A DNA stretch of 64,000 nt from Cornus controversa (GCA_026545225.1 CM048845.1:124794533-124858532); one strand, 5' to 3'; counted from the first letter of the stretch, positions 11,329 to 22,475 are shown. Numbers and translations are program-made. Notes: generated from the sequence alone by a model not told the origin.

Positions 11329-11803
11329 CTTCTCAGAGGTTGATGCGAGGTGAGTCCAGCAACCACATGACGATGTCCTGGTGGTCACGCTGATTATTGC
11401 CAACTTCATAATTAAGTGAGTACTAATTGATAATGGCAGTTCTGCTGACATTCTGTTTGTAGGGGCCTTTGACAAAATAAACATTCGTAGGGAAAGACTC
11501 AAGCCTACAAAATCCCCACTTATTGTATTCTCTAGAGAGAAACTCTTTTCACTCGGTATCGTTGACCTTCTAGTCATTGTTGGTACAAGCCCAAGGCAAG
11601 TAACTAAGATAATGACCTTCTTCGTAGTAGATTACTCGTCTACATACAATGTTATTGTGGGAAGAGCTACGTTAAATGACATAAGGGAAGTTACCTCCAC
11701 TTACTATCTCCTAGTACGGTTCCCTACTGACCATGACATTGGGGAGTTAAGGAGAGCTCAAGCCACTACCCGAGAATGCTACGCCACTTTCTTGAAATTT
11801 TAA
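11329..11803 (+). pseudogene. Retroviral-type aspartic protease remnant of the Tat element
   Basis: VLIDNGSSADILF (from about 11420) is the active-site motif of Tat-lineage proteases, although D-T/G-G is here D-N-G. It is followed by the conserved MTFFVVDYSSTYNVIVGRATLND and ends FPTDHDIGELRRAQATTRECY. Frame changes and stops occur before and within it. Reverse transcriptase should follow but the element sequence stops near 11.9 kb. Confidence 0.85.
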
Positions 11804-12059
11804 AAGATGTCAGAGACATTAGATATAGAGGGCCTAGAAGTCAAAAATAAAGAAGAGAACAGGCTCAACTATGAGTGAAAGTGTATCAGTGAGCTATATT
11901 TTAGTATTACAGCGCTTGAGCCAAGCAGAGGAGTTTTCAACCTAGAGGACGAGTTTTCAACCTATAAACCTAGTCCTTCGTGAGGTAACTTAGGCAATCA
12001 AACCCTCAGACACTTAGAAAAAGACTCCTAAATGGGAGGGCTCGTTCAGAGTTATCTAA
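11804..12059. other. Junction zone between Tat protease and Athila fragment
   Basis: No recognisable coding. GAGTTTTCAACCTA occurs twice 20 bp apart (11931 and 11951). Each copy contains TTCAA, the 5 bases that also follow the Athila LTR at 14922, so one may be the left target duplication of the Athila element. This is unproven. Confidence 0.4.
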
Positions 12060-12065
12060 ACTCAA

Positions 12066-13274
12066 CGACATGGGGCATATTGATTGGAGATATTGGAAAG
12101 GACGCAGTTGACCCATCCTTGGAATGCTGAGCATCTGAGAAAAACTAGGATGATTCTTCCATGTGGGATTGTAAGTATTACCTCGTGGAGGATTCATTGG
12201 TCCAGTGAATGTAGCTTGGACTTGCTCATGTTGAATATCAGAAAATTACCCCACCGAAGGACAATTGCTCACATTATGCATAGGACTAGAGCAAAATTCA
12301 CAAGGGCCTAGCAATGTAGAATTTGAAGCAGAAGGAGTTTGATTGGCAGCCATAATTGTTACTACCTTCTGTGCAATTAAATCAATGTCAGTTGGCATAG
12401 CTTCCGAAGCACCAACCTCAAAAATTCCATCAGTCTTCCTTGTAGTGGCAGGTCTGCTAGAACGAGTAGAGGACACATGTTGTAGAGAGTTGTCACTAAG
12501 ATTTTTAAATAAAGTCCATGTCTCTTCTTCACTCTTCAACATAAAAGTACCTCCACACGACGCATCAACCATCTGTCTGTTGGCTTCTGTCAGCCCTTCA
12601 TGAAAACTCTGCACTAGTTGCCACTTAGGAACTTGATGATGGGGACACTTCCTAAGAAGGTCCTTAAATCTTTCCCATGTCTCATAAAATTGTTCTCCCT
12701 CATGTTGGGAGAAACCAGTGATAGCACGTCTGAACTGATTGGTCTTCCCTATCGAAAAATATTTCTTGAGAAACTCATGTTCCATCTGAGTCCAAGTCGT
12801 GATAGAACCAGCCGGTAGAGAATTGAACCAATACTTTGCTTTGTCTTTCAGAGAGAATGGAAAAAGTCTCATTCTGAAAGCATCTTTAGAGAAGTTATGA
12901 ATTTTTATAGTTGAGCACACTTTAATGAAGTCATCCAGATGCTTATAAGGGTCTTCTTGAGTCAGCCCAAAATAAGATGGTAGCATTTGAATAATGCTGG
13001 ACTTGATCTCATAATTCTGTGCTGTGACATTGGGCAGTCGAAAACCTGCTGGCGAGGTATATGTCTCAGGAACATAGTAGTCCCTCAACAATCTAGCTCT
13101 TTCTCCATTAGCATTAGGAACAAGGTTGTTATTCCTCTCTTCTGCCATGTCTTCAATTATTTCTTCCTCTTGCACAATGGTATCAACAGGGATGTTCTTC
13201 TGTTGTCTAAGAGTACATTCAGGCTCAGGATCAAGAGGTATCAAAGGATCAGCTACAGAACGACGACCTTGCAT
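12066..13274 (-). pseudogene. Athila-type gag
   Basis: The 342-residue frame 13274-12246 contains ARLLRDYYVPETYTSPAGF, then RLFPFSLKDKAKYWFNSLPAGSITTW, the F.KKYF block, ETWERFKDLLRKCPHHQVP and MVDASCGGTFM, the hallmark chain of Athila/plant Gypsy gag. A CEFC...C knuckle ends it. After an in-frame TAA the same frame continues HEQVQATFTGPMNPPRGNTYNPTWKNHPSFS, and then shifts. The start MQGRRS follows a purine-rich leader and is the first Met after the primer site. Broken by one nonsense mutation and a frameshift. Confidence 0.92.
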
Positions 13275-13398
13275 ATATTAACCAAAAGCACCTGAAAAGA
13301 AAACAAAAACAAAATTAAAAATAAAATATATAAAAAATTTCCTAAACTAAAAATCCAATTAAAACTAATTCTGTAAAATCCAATCAATCAAATAGATA

Positions 13399-13417
13399 AT
13401 CCCCGGCAACGGCGCCA
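13399..13417 (-). other. Primer-binding site, tRNA-Asp type
   Basis: On the minus strand TGGCGCCGTTGCCGGGGAT, a full-length complement of the plant tRNA-Asp 3' end. It lies 5 bp downstream of the LTR end. Confidence 0.93.
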
Positions 13418-13422
13418 AAAAT

Positions 13423-14921
13423 TGATTCGTGTGTGAGTGTGACTCAAAAAGTATATCAATTAAAAATTTCTACACTTCGCAATAGAACGAATTACTTGCA
13501 GAATAGGGCTATCGAAAGGGGTATCGTACCTCAGGGATTATGGTCTGATGAGTTGGAATACGGAATTAATTCTAATTAAATTTATGAGAAAAAAATTCTG
13601 ATTTTTAAACTAAACTAATTAAAAAGATAAAATAAAATAAATCAAAGTAAACAGATAGTGAAGATAATAGGAGAGAAATCTAGGGTGTTTGACTTCACCA
13701 CTAACTCTACAATCAATGGTCAATTGAATCAACTATAGGGAAATTACATCATGCATAAGTGATGTCGGTGGCTACAAGCTCACCTTCATCCGTCAAGAAG
13801 ATAACATATGATTAAGGCTAAGCCATGGACTATCTTCGATTGGCATGGGCCATCTGCCTAACTACTCTAATCTAGGGTGCAGTATGGTTCATTTTCTCTA
13901 GGCATAATCCATCAAAGTTCTTAACAATACATTCAGTGATTACCATTGTGTAATAATCTCTCTCATGATCACAGAAAACAAGAGAGATTGAGTTCAATAA
14001 CAACAACTAAATATCTAAGACAAGATAAGAAATCATTGAGATTGAATTTACAAGACTTTTATTGCTCAATTCTATAATAAGAATCCTCTGAATTACACAA
14101 TCTATGCATGTATATAAAGGTCCCCAATAATTAAAACAATCAAACCATTGATACTTTGTTAGGGCTACATCAAAACCCTAGTGGATGAACTAGCCGCTCA
14201 TGGTAGAAGGAGAAGCTTCAACTGTTGAGGAAGAAGACATCATCTTTCTGAAGTCCGCGTATGACTTTGTTCTCCAATGGCTTTGCAAATATGTTTCTGT
14301 TCTTTTCTCAGCCCTCTCAGACTCTCCAATCTCTGTGTTATCTCCTCCTCAACTCAGCCTCCAAGTCTTCACTTTATTCCCTAAGAGAATAAACTAAAGT
14401 CCAAATCCAATTAAGAATAAATTAGAGTTTCCCGCAGCACTAATCAGGTGGGTTTTTTCTGCTGACTTTGGCCCAACTTTTGACCCACTAGAAGTCTGAT
14501 TTACAAAATTTTTGTGAAATACAAAAGTGTGCAGAATCAAATTTTGTTCAATCTCACGCTAAAATAATATCGATTTGAGGCTCGAAAATAAGACTTCTGG
14601 TCTATTTTTCAAAACGGGATTAAGACTGTATTATGCGCAGATTTGGGCTTCAGGCCCGAAACCTTCTTAAGCAGTTGTAATTCTCTTGGACCTCTTCCTT
14701 GGGCTAATTTGAGTTGAAATAAATGGTTGAGTGAATCTCCTTGATGTAGGCTTCATCTCACCATCTTGGATGTCTTCTTTAAAAACCTAAAAACTTGGTT
14801 TTAACTGAAATAATTATTAAGGCCCTGAAAATACAGAAAATACTAAAACAAAGTAAAATCACAAAATAATCTATCACTAAGAGAATAAAATACATAAGTT
14901 AAGAGGCTAGAAGGCGTAACA
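13423..14921 (-). repeat. Athila-type LTR (1499 bp)
   Basis: On the minus strand it starts TGTTACGCCTTCTAGCC, the usual TGTTACGCC start of this lineage, and ends CACACACGAATCA. The partner LTR is not in the window. The base run TTCAA adjoins it at 14922. Confidence 0.85.
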
Positions 14922-15289
14922 TTCAACGCCGATCACTGCTATTTTTGGTAATATTGACGAGTTTCAGCTATATAGCTTGGCTTGTGGGTTGATTCTGGAA
15001 TAACTTGGATTTTGAATATTGAATAGAATATTAGAGGCTTTTTTCTGAGTTTTTGGGCGATTCTCTCGCATTCTTTCTGTATAATACCCGTTGCCATTAG
15101 CCAACAGAATAATCACTATTCTGTCCGACATCATAGTTTTAGCTGAAACTTAGTTTAGTATCGAGCCTTAGGACAATAGCTCCGTGGTTTTTCTTGAATA
15201 ACTCTCTATTTGTTACTAAAATATTAATAACAGACATTTTTGTTTCAAAATATATTGTTATAACTAAAACAAAAAGTGAACGAAACAGT
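14922..15289. other. Unassigned interior of the Tat element
   Basis: Between the Athila LTR and the tandem array. No reverse transcriptase or integrase motif is visible in any frame. Confidence 0.4.
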
Positions 15290-16212
15290 TCTACGGGGGC
15301 ATAACCCCACGGGGATCCACCTCTAAAGAGGGTCTTTAATAAAAAAGACTAGATGAATTAATTCCGAGAATATTGTCAAACAGCTCTACGGAGACACACC
15401 TCTAACAGAGGGCCTTTAATGAAAAAATTGGGATGAATTAATTTTGAGAACATTGTCAAACAACCCTACAGGAACACACCTCTAACAGAGGCCTTTAATG
15501 AGAAAAAGCAGGATGAATTAATTTCAAAAATATTGTCAAATAGAAAGAGGGTCTTTAATGAAAAAGACGGGATAAATTAACTCTGAGAATATTGTATAAG
15601 TGACCCAATGAGGGCACACCTCTAAAGAGGGTCTTTAATGAAAAAGTCGGGATGAATTAATTCTGAGAACATTGTATAAACAACCTTACGAGGGCACACC
15701 TCTAAAGAGGGCCTTTGATGAAAAATACAGAATGAATTAATTCTGAGAACATTGTATAAGAGAACCTACGAGGGCACATATTTAAAGAAGGGTTTTGATG
15801 AGAAATGTGGAATAAATTAATTCAGAGAACATTGTATAAGCGACCCTACAAAGGCACTCCTCTAAAGAGGGCATTTAATGAAAAAAGTGGGATGAATTAA
15901 TTCTAAGAACATTGTATAAACAATTTTACCCTACGAGGGCACATCTCTAAAGATGACTTTTAATGAAAAATGCGGGATGAATTAATTTTGAGAACATTGT
16001 CAAAGAACCCCACGAAGGGATGCCTCCAACAGGGATCTTTTAAAAAAGCGAAATAAGTTAATTCCAAAAACATGGTCAATTGACCTTATGGGGCACAACC
16101 CATCGAGGGGGATGTTACCCGATAACAAGATTCTTTTACAAGATTATGCCATAAAGGTCTTTTCTAATAAAACAAAGGATGCCTTAATAAGAAAGCAAAC
16201 AACTATTCATTA
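15290..16212 (+). repeat. 80-bp tandem repeat array, block 1 (Tat 3' region)
   Basis: About nine diverged monomers. The landmark CACACCTCTAA(A/C)(A)GAGG recurs at about 15395, 15475, 15615, 15695, 15775, 15855 and 15940, a step of about 80 bp; one monomer near 15540 is shortened. Each carries two short palindromes, CCTCTAAAGAGG-type and GAATTAATTC, and GAGAA(T/C)ATTGT. It ends with a unique tail (GGGGGATGTTACCCGATAAC...). Confidence 0.92.
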
Positions 16213-16216
16213 ATTG

Positions 16217-18595
16217 TCATATCGTTCATATCCATGCTTCATGGGTGAAGATTTATTTGCCGATGACTGATGAAGTTTGTCTTATGTGTTGTGAAATGAG
16301 AACCCGTGTTACATTTAATTTCTTCTTTATTTAGAATATATTAATTATTGCATTTTGATTCATAATAATATAAAAAAATGATCAAAATTTTGTTTTTATA
16401 ATAAATTTTTATTTTTTTATTGTCATATCTCAATAATTTATTATTATTATTTTTCTTATTTATAATACATATCTGATACTTCTCAGATACTTTGACTACA
16501 TATTCGACACTCGGACCACGTATCTGATATAGATACTTTATAATATATTTTTAACAACTTTTGAATATTACAATGTAACATTTCCAACAATAATATCACA
16601 ATATAATTATTACGAAAAGTTTAACATTTATTTAAAAATAAGTATTGAGATATATATCATGATTTAGTACAAAATTTACTTATACAAATTATGCAATGTT
16701 TTTCTTAACTCTTATTTTGTTTGTTAAGCATAATATTTTATTAAGAAATATTAATAAGAATATATAAGACATAAATAACTATTCTTTAAATTTATTCATG
16801 GATATATATATATATATATATTGATTTTTATACAAATCTAAATTTATATATACATTCCTTACATATCTGTATCCTATTCATTAAGAATTTGTCATATCCT
16901 TCGTATCCATGCTTCGTGGGTGAAGATTTATTTGTTGATAACTGATGAAGTTTGTCTTACGTGTTGTGAAATGAGACCCTGAGTTATATTTAATTTCTTC
17001 TTTATTTAGAATATATTAATGATTACATTTTGATTCATAATAATATAAAGAAATGATCAAAAATTTGTTTTTGTAATAATTTATTATTTTTCATTGTCAT
17101 ACTTTACCGTACTCGTATTCTTTTTTTTTTTTTAGATTTGCTGCATCCCTGTATTAGTATCGTATTGTATCCGTAGCCGTGATTCCTAAGAAAAAATTAG
17201 GAGCATTTTTTATTTTAGAGAACTTGAAAATAAAAAATGGTACAAAAATTTATTTTTTTTTGAAAGTAAAAATTAGAAAAAAAATCCTTTTGTATTCTAT
17301 TTTTAATTAATTCAAATTAATTCAGAGACTACTATACCAAACAGGGATTGATTTCATTTTGTAAAATTGCTTTCGTGATACAGTTCAAATATTTTTGAAA
17401 TTTCATTTAGCTTGGACAATATGATTGGAAAAAAAACTTATCAAGTTCCTATCAGTTTTTATATGATTTTAATATGTACACTTGTATTTAAAAAATAATT
17501 AGAATTTATTACAATTATCAAGTTCCTATCAATTTTCATATGATTTTAATATGTATACTTGTATTTAAAAAATAATAAGAATTCATTAAAGAAGTGAACT
17601 CACTTCATAATAATTTAAATATTTGCAGTAAGCTTTTCTTGTCCATCGCCAAATTCCTTTTTCCTAAAATTTTGTCTTCGCTTTCAAAGGCTCCATGAAG
17701 ATATTATATATTAGGGTAATATTTTTGCCACTGCATTTTTCTTTTTTATTCGGAGAAATAATACCTTGAATTGCTCTTATGCAGTCTTTGATCTTCTACT
17801 TTGAAAAGTGAAAAAGTACCGCTAACCACTTTTAGGTATCCTTCTCCCAATACAAGAAAAAATACATTAGTTACCATCAAAAATTGTAATCTAAAACACA
17901 ATAATTTTTATGACAAAGATATGTTATAAATATTTAAAAATAGATAATAAAAAATGCGACATTCTCATATAGATAAATCAAGTCACACACTTCATTGCTG
18001 AAAAAGCTCGTTCTGTTATTACCGTGAAAACAGAGAGAGTCAATATGATATAGATCAATCTATCAATCAGATAATAAGTTTTTCTTTGTTTGTTCAACTC
18101 TTGAAATTTTTAAAGGAGGCTGCTGACGCTGTTCATTAGAAGTTGCCCCACTTTTTGATATATCATTTTTCAGATTATGGAACGAAAATAAAATTTTTAT
18201 CTTGTAATGAAAGTGTCTCAATAGTCTGAGACAATAGAGGAAGGGCCGACCTTGAAATTCCCAAAGGTTGAGAGGCCCTAAGCAAACTTCTAGTAGACAT
18301 AACACAAAATTTATTTTTCTTAAATGTTTGTTTACACTTCACAAATCACAATAAAGACAAGTTTGATTAGAAATAGTAAATATGCACATATATAATATTT
18401 TTATAAGGAAATTTCAGTATAATAACAAATTAAAAATGTAAATGAAAAACAAGCAATTTATTGGATAATGTATAAACTGAACCTCCTGTTGTTAGCATCT
18501 TCTCCAATTTGTTAATAGTTTTCTGAATTGCTGAGTATTTAATTATTTATATATATATAATATATATAAAAAGAGTTGAGAACTATTGGGTGAAG
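16217..18595 (-). mobile_element. hAT transposon relic, copy 1, between the two array blocks
   Basis: Closely similar over its whole length to 43265-45686. Both contain a direct duplication of about 665-700 bp (here landmark GGGTGAAGATTTATTTG at 16243 and 16918), an internal duplication of about 77 bp (TATCAAGTTCCTATCA.. at about 17447 and 17517) and the same gene relic on the minus strand. The right end, read inward, is CAATAGTTCTCAACTC, a plausible hAT-type terminus; no matching left end was found. Confidence 0.8.
17985..18305 (-). pseudogene. Decayed hAT transposase, internally deleted
   Basis: Minus-strand frame 18305-18063 gives an 80-residue peptide ending ...NEQRQQPPLKISRVEQTKKNLLSD that I do not assign. 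Shortly after it, 18019-17990 reads TERAFSAMK, the conserved start of the C-terminal dimerisation block of TTF/MYM-type hAT transposases. The catalytic middle is missing. Copy 2 keeps the same two pieces (about 45370-45060) with different damage. Confidence 0.6.
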
Positions 18596-18597
18596 AA

Positions 18598-19260
18598 GGT
18601 CTTTAATGGAAAAGACGGGATAAATTAATTCCGAGAATATTGTATAAGCGACCCAAAGAGGGCACACCTCTAAAGAGGGTCTTTAATGAAAAAGGCGGGA
18701 TGAATTAATTCCGAGAACATTGTATAAACAACCTTACGATGGCAAACCTCTAAAGAGGGCCTTTGATAAAAAATGCAGAATGAATTAATTCTGAGAACAT
18801 TGTATAAGAGATCCTACGAGGGCACATCTCTAAAAAAGGGCTTTGATGAGAAATGTGAGATAAATTAATTCAGAGAACATTATATAAGCGATCCTACAAG
18901 GGCACACCTTTAAAGAAGGACTTCAATGAAAAAGGTGGGATGAATTAATTTTGAGAACATTGTATAAACAACCCTACGAGGGCACATCTCTAAAGATGAC
19001 TTTTAATAAAAAAATACGGGATGAATTAATTTTGAGAACATTGTCAAATAATCCCACGGAGGGACGCCTCCAACGGGGATCTTTTAAAAAAGTGAAATAA
19101 GTTAATTCCAAGAACATGGTCAATTAACTTTATGCGGCATAACCCACCGAGAGGGATGTTACCTGATAATAAGATTCTTTTGCAAGATTATGCCATAAAG
19201 GTCTTTTGTAATAAAACAAGGGACATTTCAATAAGAAAGCAAATATCTATTCATTAATTG
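18598..19260 (+). repeat. 80-bp tandem repeat array, block 2
   Basis: The same monomers as the second half of block 1 (15541-16212), in the same order and with the same variant positions and unique tail (GGGATGTTACCTGATAATAAG...CTATTCATTAATTG). The two blocks are therefore copies of a 0.66-kb segment, not independent expansions. Confidence 0.92.
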
Positions 19261-19435
19261 ACAAAATGGCTTACAAGACCGTAAGCAGAAACGCTACGGG
19301 AGAAAACTACTACAATAGAAAAAAAATGGTGCATTAAGAGTCAGACTCCTCGTTCTCATCCCCTTTCAGTTGAAAACGGGAAAAGTCCGTCTCTAGCCAC
19401 TCACCCTGTGCCATAGTGTAGAAATACTCGGAGCC

Positions 19436-21180
19436 CTAGATATATGACTCGTCACATATCTTGTTGAAATTAGACGACTCCTTAAATTTCTCGACAGCCA
19501 CTGCTTGGAGCCCTAGTAGGTCGGCATTCCAGCGCACCATCTCCTCCCAATCATAGTGGATCTGGGAGTTGAGAACGTCAATCTCTCTAGCTTGAAAAGC
19601 ATGAGAAGTGCACAGAGACTTTATCTCCAAATTTAGCGTGGAATGCTCGGTATTGAAAGAGACGTCCTCTCCATTAAAAGAAGCTTTTTGTTTCTCAAGT
19701 TCAGTCGCCGTCCATATAAGGCGGTTAATAATGGAGTGGGCGAATGTTATGCCCTGTTGAACAACATTAAAATATGTATAAACATATAGAAAATGAGATC
19801 GACAGAATAAAGTAAGAAAAAATTCAAACCTTATCCATATTGGCTAGGAGGTGTCCAGTAGAAACAGGGACCCCAGCGCATCCACCTGCTCAAGGTTGCT
19901 CTAAATAGCATATTGACTAGTTCGGTGAATGGCAAAAGTTGGATCATTTTGCATCGACCCAGTGTCGCTAGCAGTAGATGTAAAAGACGCATGGAAGCCA
20001 CCACTCCCAAAAAGCTGGGTTGTAGGTACCCTAAAAGAGCCCGAGTTGGAACACTGCCGCCACTGAATAATTGAGTCTGCGGCACCCTAAAGGAGCTTGG
20101 GTCCAGAATGCTCTCAGGGGTGACAACCACGGCACAAAGAAGGTTCCCAACTGAGGGAGGAAACGATAAATCCCCAGCTTTGGTAACCACAAGCGTTCTT
20201 GGCCTTTTTTGTACAGAAGGAGAATAAGAGGAAGCGACACCTTTACGTTGAGAAGGGCCATCCCCAGCCGCCTTTGTGAAGCCCCTGTGTGTTTGAGCCA
20301 TAAGATACATAAGCGTAGTCTTTCAAAGAGGAAAAGTACACAGGAATAAAGAAAATGACATATCCCTTCTGATGATGTTGACACAAGGAGGGTAACCTAA
20401 TAAAATCATCCCTTCATCAAGAGTTAGGACTTGGGTATCCCTCATATTGGCATTATTAGCTCTCACCAGTCTTCTTTCCTTTGCGTCGCTCACAGGCGGT
20501 GCAACGTTCCAAGCTGGGTGTAAAAATAGTTATGTGTGAAATATGAGAAAAGGGAAAAAAGAGAAAGAAAATAAGCTTATCAGAAGCATCCCCAGGAGTC
20601 CATGAGTAGGGAATAATAAGGGCAGTAGGCTTCCAGAATCCAGAAACAAAAAATTAACGATTATTCCATGACTTGAGGTGGTTATTATAGTCAACAACAA
20701 CTAAGCCTTTGGTTGGATGGTTTCTACCTGATCGACTATGAACATGATGCCAGTCGCTAGTCTTAAAAAACCTGTAGCGAGAAAGAAATCCGCTTACTGA
20801 TAGTGGGGTGTCAAAACTGTAAGACTTCCACAAGACAAGAGAAGCCTTAATAATGCGCCAAAAAATTGGTGTAAGCTTAAAAGGGCAGAGGTTTGCCGTT
20901 GAAGAAGTTCCTGTACGAATACCAAAATTGAAAATCGGAGACCACAGGCGAAAGCGCCCTTATAAAAATATGTCTCCCCCGGGTTAATTGAATAAATCCT
21001 GTCCATAGGGGAAAGGGCTCGGGCTAAAATTCCATCAGAAAATGAGTAACGAACGGATAGCTCCTCTATATCTTGGTCAATCATCGAAGAGGCAATATCT
21101 TGGCACTCGGGGTAGTCTGCTATGAAAAAATCAAGAAATTGAACTTGATTTCTCAAAGTTATGTTGGATAAAGTATAAAA
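19436..21180 (-). pseudogene. Antisense ORF (aORF) of the Tat element, spliced and decayed
   Basis: Read on the minus strand: NQVQFLDFFIADYPECQDIASSM...GETYFYKGAFACGLRF, then after a frameshift near 20.9 kb KLTPIFWRIIKASLVLWKSY...HHVHS...FFVSGFWKP, which resembles the 'putative gypsy-type transposon' domain family. Further blocks follow separated by AT-rich stretches with plausible acceptors: WNVAPPVSDAKERRLVRANN (from about 20510), KRPRTLVVTKAGDLSFPP (about 20230) and a charged coiled-coil-like end AHSIINRLIWTATELEKQ...KICDESYI (19740-19436). No ATG opens the first block and frames are broken. Extra ORFs antisense to gag-pol in the 3' region are known from Tat-lineage elements; their function is unknown. 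Confidence 0.75.
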
Positions 21181-21276
21181 ATTGGGAGAGATGAGGAATG
21201 AGAGAGTATGATATATAGTGCACTAAGAGGAATTCTTGCGGTATGAGAGTGAGTGAAGAAGAAAGGTGTAAAGGAG

Positions 21277-21287
21277 TTTTTATAAAG
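21277..21287 (-). promoter_or_regulatory. TATA-like box for the antisense ORF
   Basis: On the minus strand CCTTTATAAAA, about 125 bp upstream of the first conserved aORF block and followed by a pyrimidine-rich leader (CTCCTTTACACCTTTCTTC). It fits a plant core promoter directing antisense transcription; this is inference. Confidence 0.5.
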
Positions 21288-21780
21288 GTGCAAGAAAGGC
21301 CAACAGCTAAAAAGTAACATTCAAGAACTCAAATGCAATGTTCACCCAGCAACGTTTGAATTCCAACGTCTATAAGGGCAACAGTCGCAAAGCCAGAAAT
21401 GCTAAAAAGTGTACTGACCCAAGGAAGTGGCCAAAACTGGCCCTCAAAGGCGGCCAAGGCTGGCACGGCCCTACAGGCCACCCGGGAAAAAAAAAAGAGC
21501 TTGTATGAGTATTGTTAGCAGCTAAAGTCAATGGTAAGATAGAGTCCATTTAAGCAACAAGTGTATGATTAATAAAGATGAGGCTAAATTCGGCCAACTT
21601 TCAAGGGCTTGCTAGGTCCGGACATCAGGGTTTGTCGGCCCAAAAAGCCTAATGACAGGTTCAGGTTTGAGTCCGCAGGTCAAGATAAAAGTCCAACAAA
21701 AATTCTTTGGGTCAAAGATCCATTTTTTCAGTCCAGAAGGCCAATCGTAGTGTTCCTAAAGACCGACAAGTGACCCTCAT

Positions 21781-21794
21781 AAATAGGGGGCATC
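21781..21794 (+). other. Polypurine tract region of the Tat element
   Basis: AAATAGGGGGCATC directly precedes the 3' LTR. The purine run is the expected plus-strand primer. Confidence 0.7.
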
Positions 21795-22156
21795 TGATAG
21801 AGTGTTTGACTCCAATTATGACACGTGTAAACATGAAAGTTGAGACTAACATGACGTGGAGAAAAAGTATACTTTGACCAAGATTTTTCTCTGTCCAGAT
21901 AAGTCTGGGGAACTGAAGAGTTAGTTTCTTACTAGGACACGTTCCCATTTGACTGCTATAAATACAAGACGGTCCATATACCAGGTATGCAATTAATACC
22001 CTCTAAAGTGCCTTTATAGTTTAGCCCTTCTAATTTTTGACTTGATCATCGGAGCGCAGTTGGCCGGCACCATGCCGGTGTCCTTCCGATTATCTTTCTT
22101 TTGTCTTTTTTATAGGTTGTCGTTTGACCAGTTCAGGGTGAATTTCTGCTTCATCA
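21795..22156 (+). repeat. 3' LTR of the Tat-type element
   Basis: Begins TGATAGAGTG and ends GCTTCATCA, followed by the target duplication CCTTC. TATAAATA is at 21957-21964. Confidence 0.95.
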
Positions 22157-22475
22157 CCTTCTAAACAAATCAATCACCTCTCCTCACCCACGCATTTATA
22201 GATCCATGTTAAATATATCCATATTACCTAAGTTTATTCTTCCTTATTTTCTCGCTAATAGGCGCTACACCTAACTTCTCCCTAATCCTTTGATTATTAA
22301 TTTTATCTTTTCTAGTTATTCCTAACATCTATTATAACATTTGCATTTTTGTCACATTGTGTTGTTCATGTTTTTTTAGTGCTCAACATTTTATCCCATA
22401 TAAAATAGCCGTGGTCTAATTACTGTTTAATATACTTTTTCTTTTATTGCCTAAAACCCTACTAGCATTCCTCTA
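22157..22475 (-). pseudogene. LINE reverse-transcriptase relic, 5' part (continues at 9002)
   Basis: The minus strand reads TTAILYGIKC*ALKKHEQ, then a few codons later ITRKDKINNQRIREKLGVAP and ISEKIRKNKLR*YGYI. This is the end of a plant LINE reverse transcriptase (consensus-like AMLYG.ECW..K..H, TRKDRI.N..I, GVAPI.EKM.E.RLRWFGHV). There are at least five stops. The reading continues past the Tat element at 9002 downward. Confidence 0.75.

Larger units (their letters stand above)
12060..14921 (-). mobile_element. Athila-type Ty3/Gypsy fragment (LTR plus gag), nested in the Tat element
   Basis: On the minus strand: a 1499-bp LTR, primer-binding site, leader and gag. The protease, pol and second LTR are missing; the fragment stops inside the post-gag Cys/Asn region near 12060. 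It is opposite in direction to the host element. Deletion during or after insertion probably also removed the host's pol. Confidence 0.88.
9003..22156 (+). mobile_element. Tat-type Ty3/Gypsy LTR retrotransposon, 13.15 kb, pol-less, with nested insertions
   Basis: Boundaries are exact: LTRs of 367 and 362 bp begin TGA and end TCA, and the 5-bp target duplication CCTTC is at 8998-9002 and 22157-22161. In order it holds a tRNA-primer site, a repeated leader, gag, protease, an Athila fragment on the other strand, an 80-bp repeat array, a hAT relic, a second block of the array, an antisense ORF, a polypurine tract and the 3' LTR. Gag type, protease motif VLIDNGSSADIL, a long 3' region with tandem repeats and an antisense ORF are all known of the Tat lineage. 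No reverse transcriptase, RNase H or integrase is visible. The LTRs differ at many positions, so the insertion is old. Confidence 0.93.
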
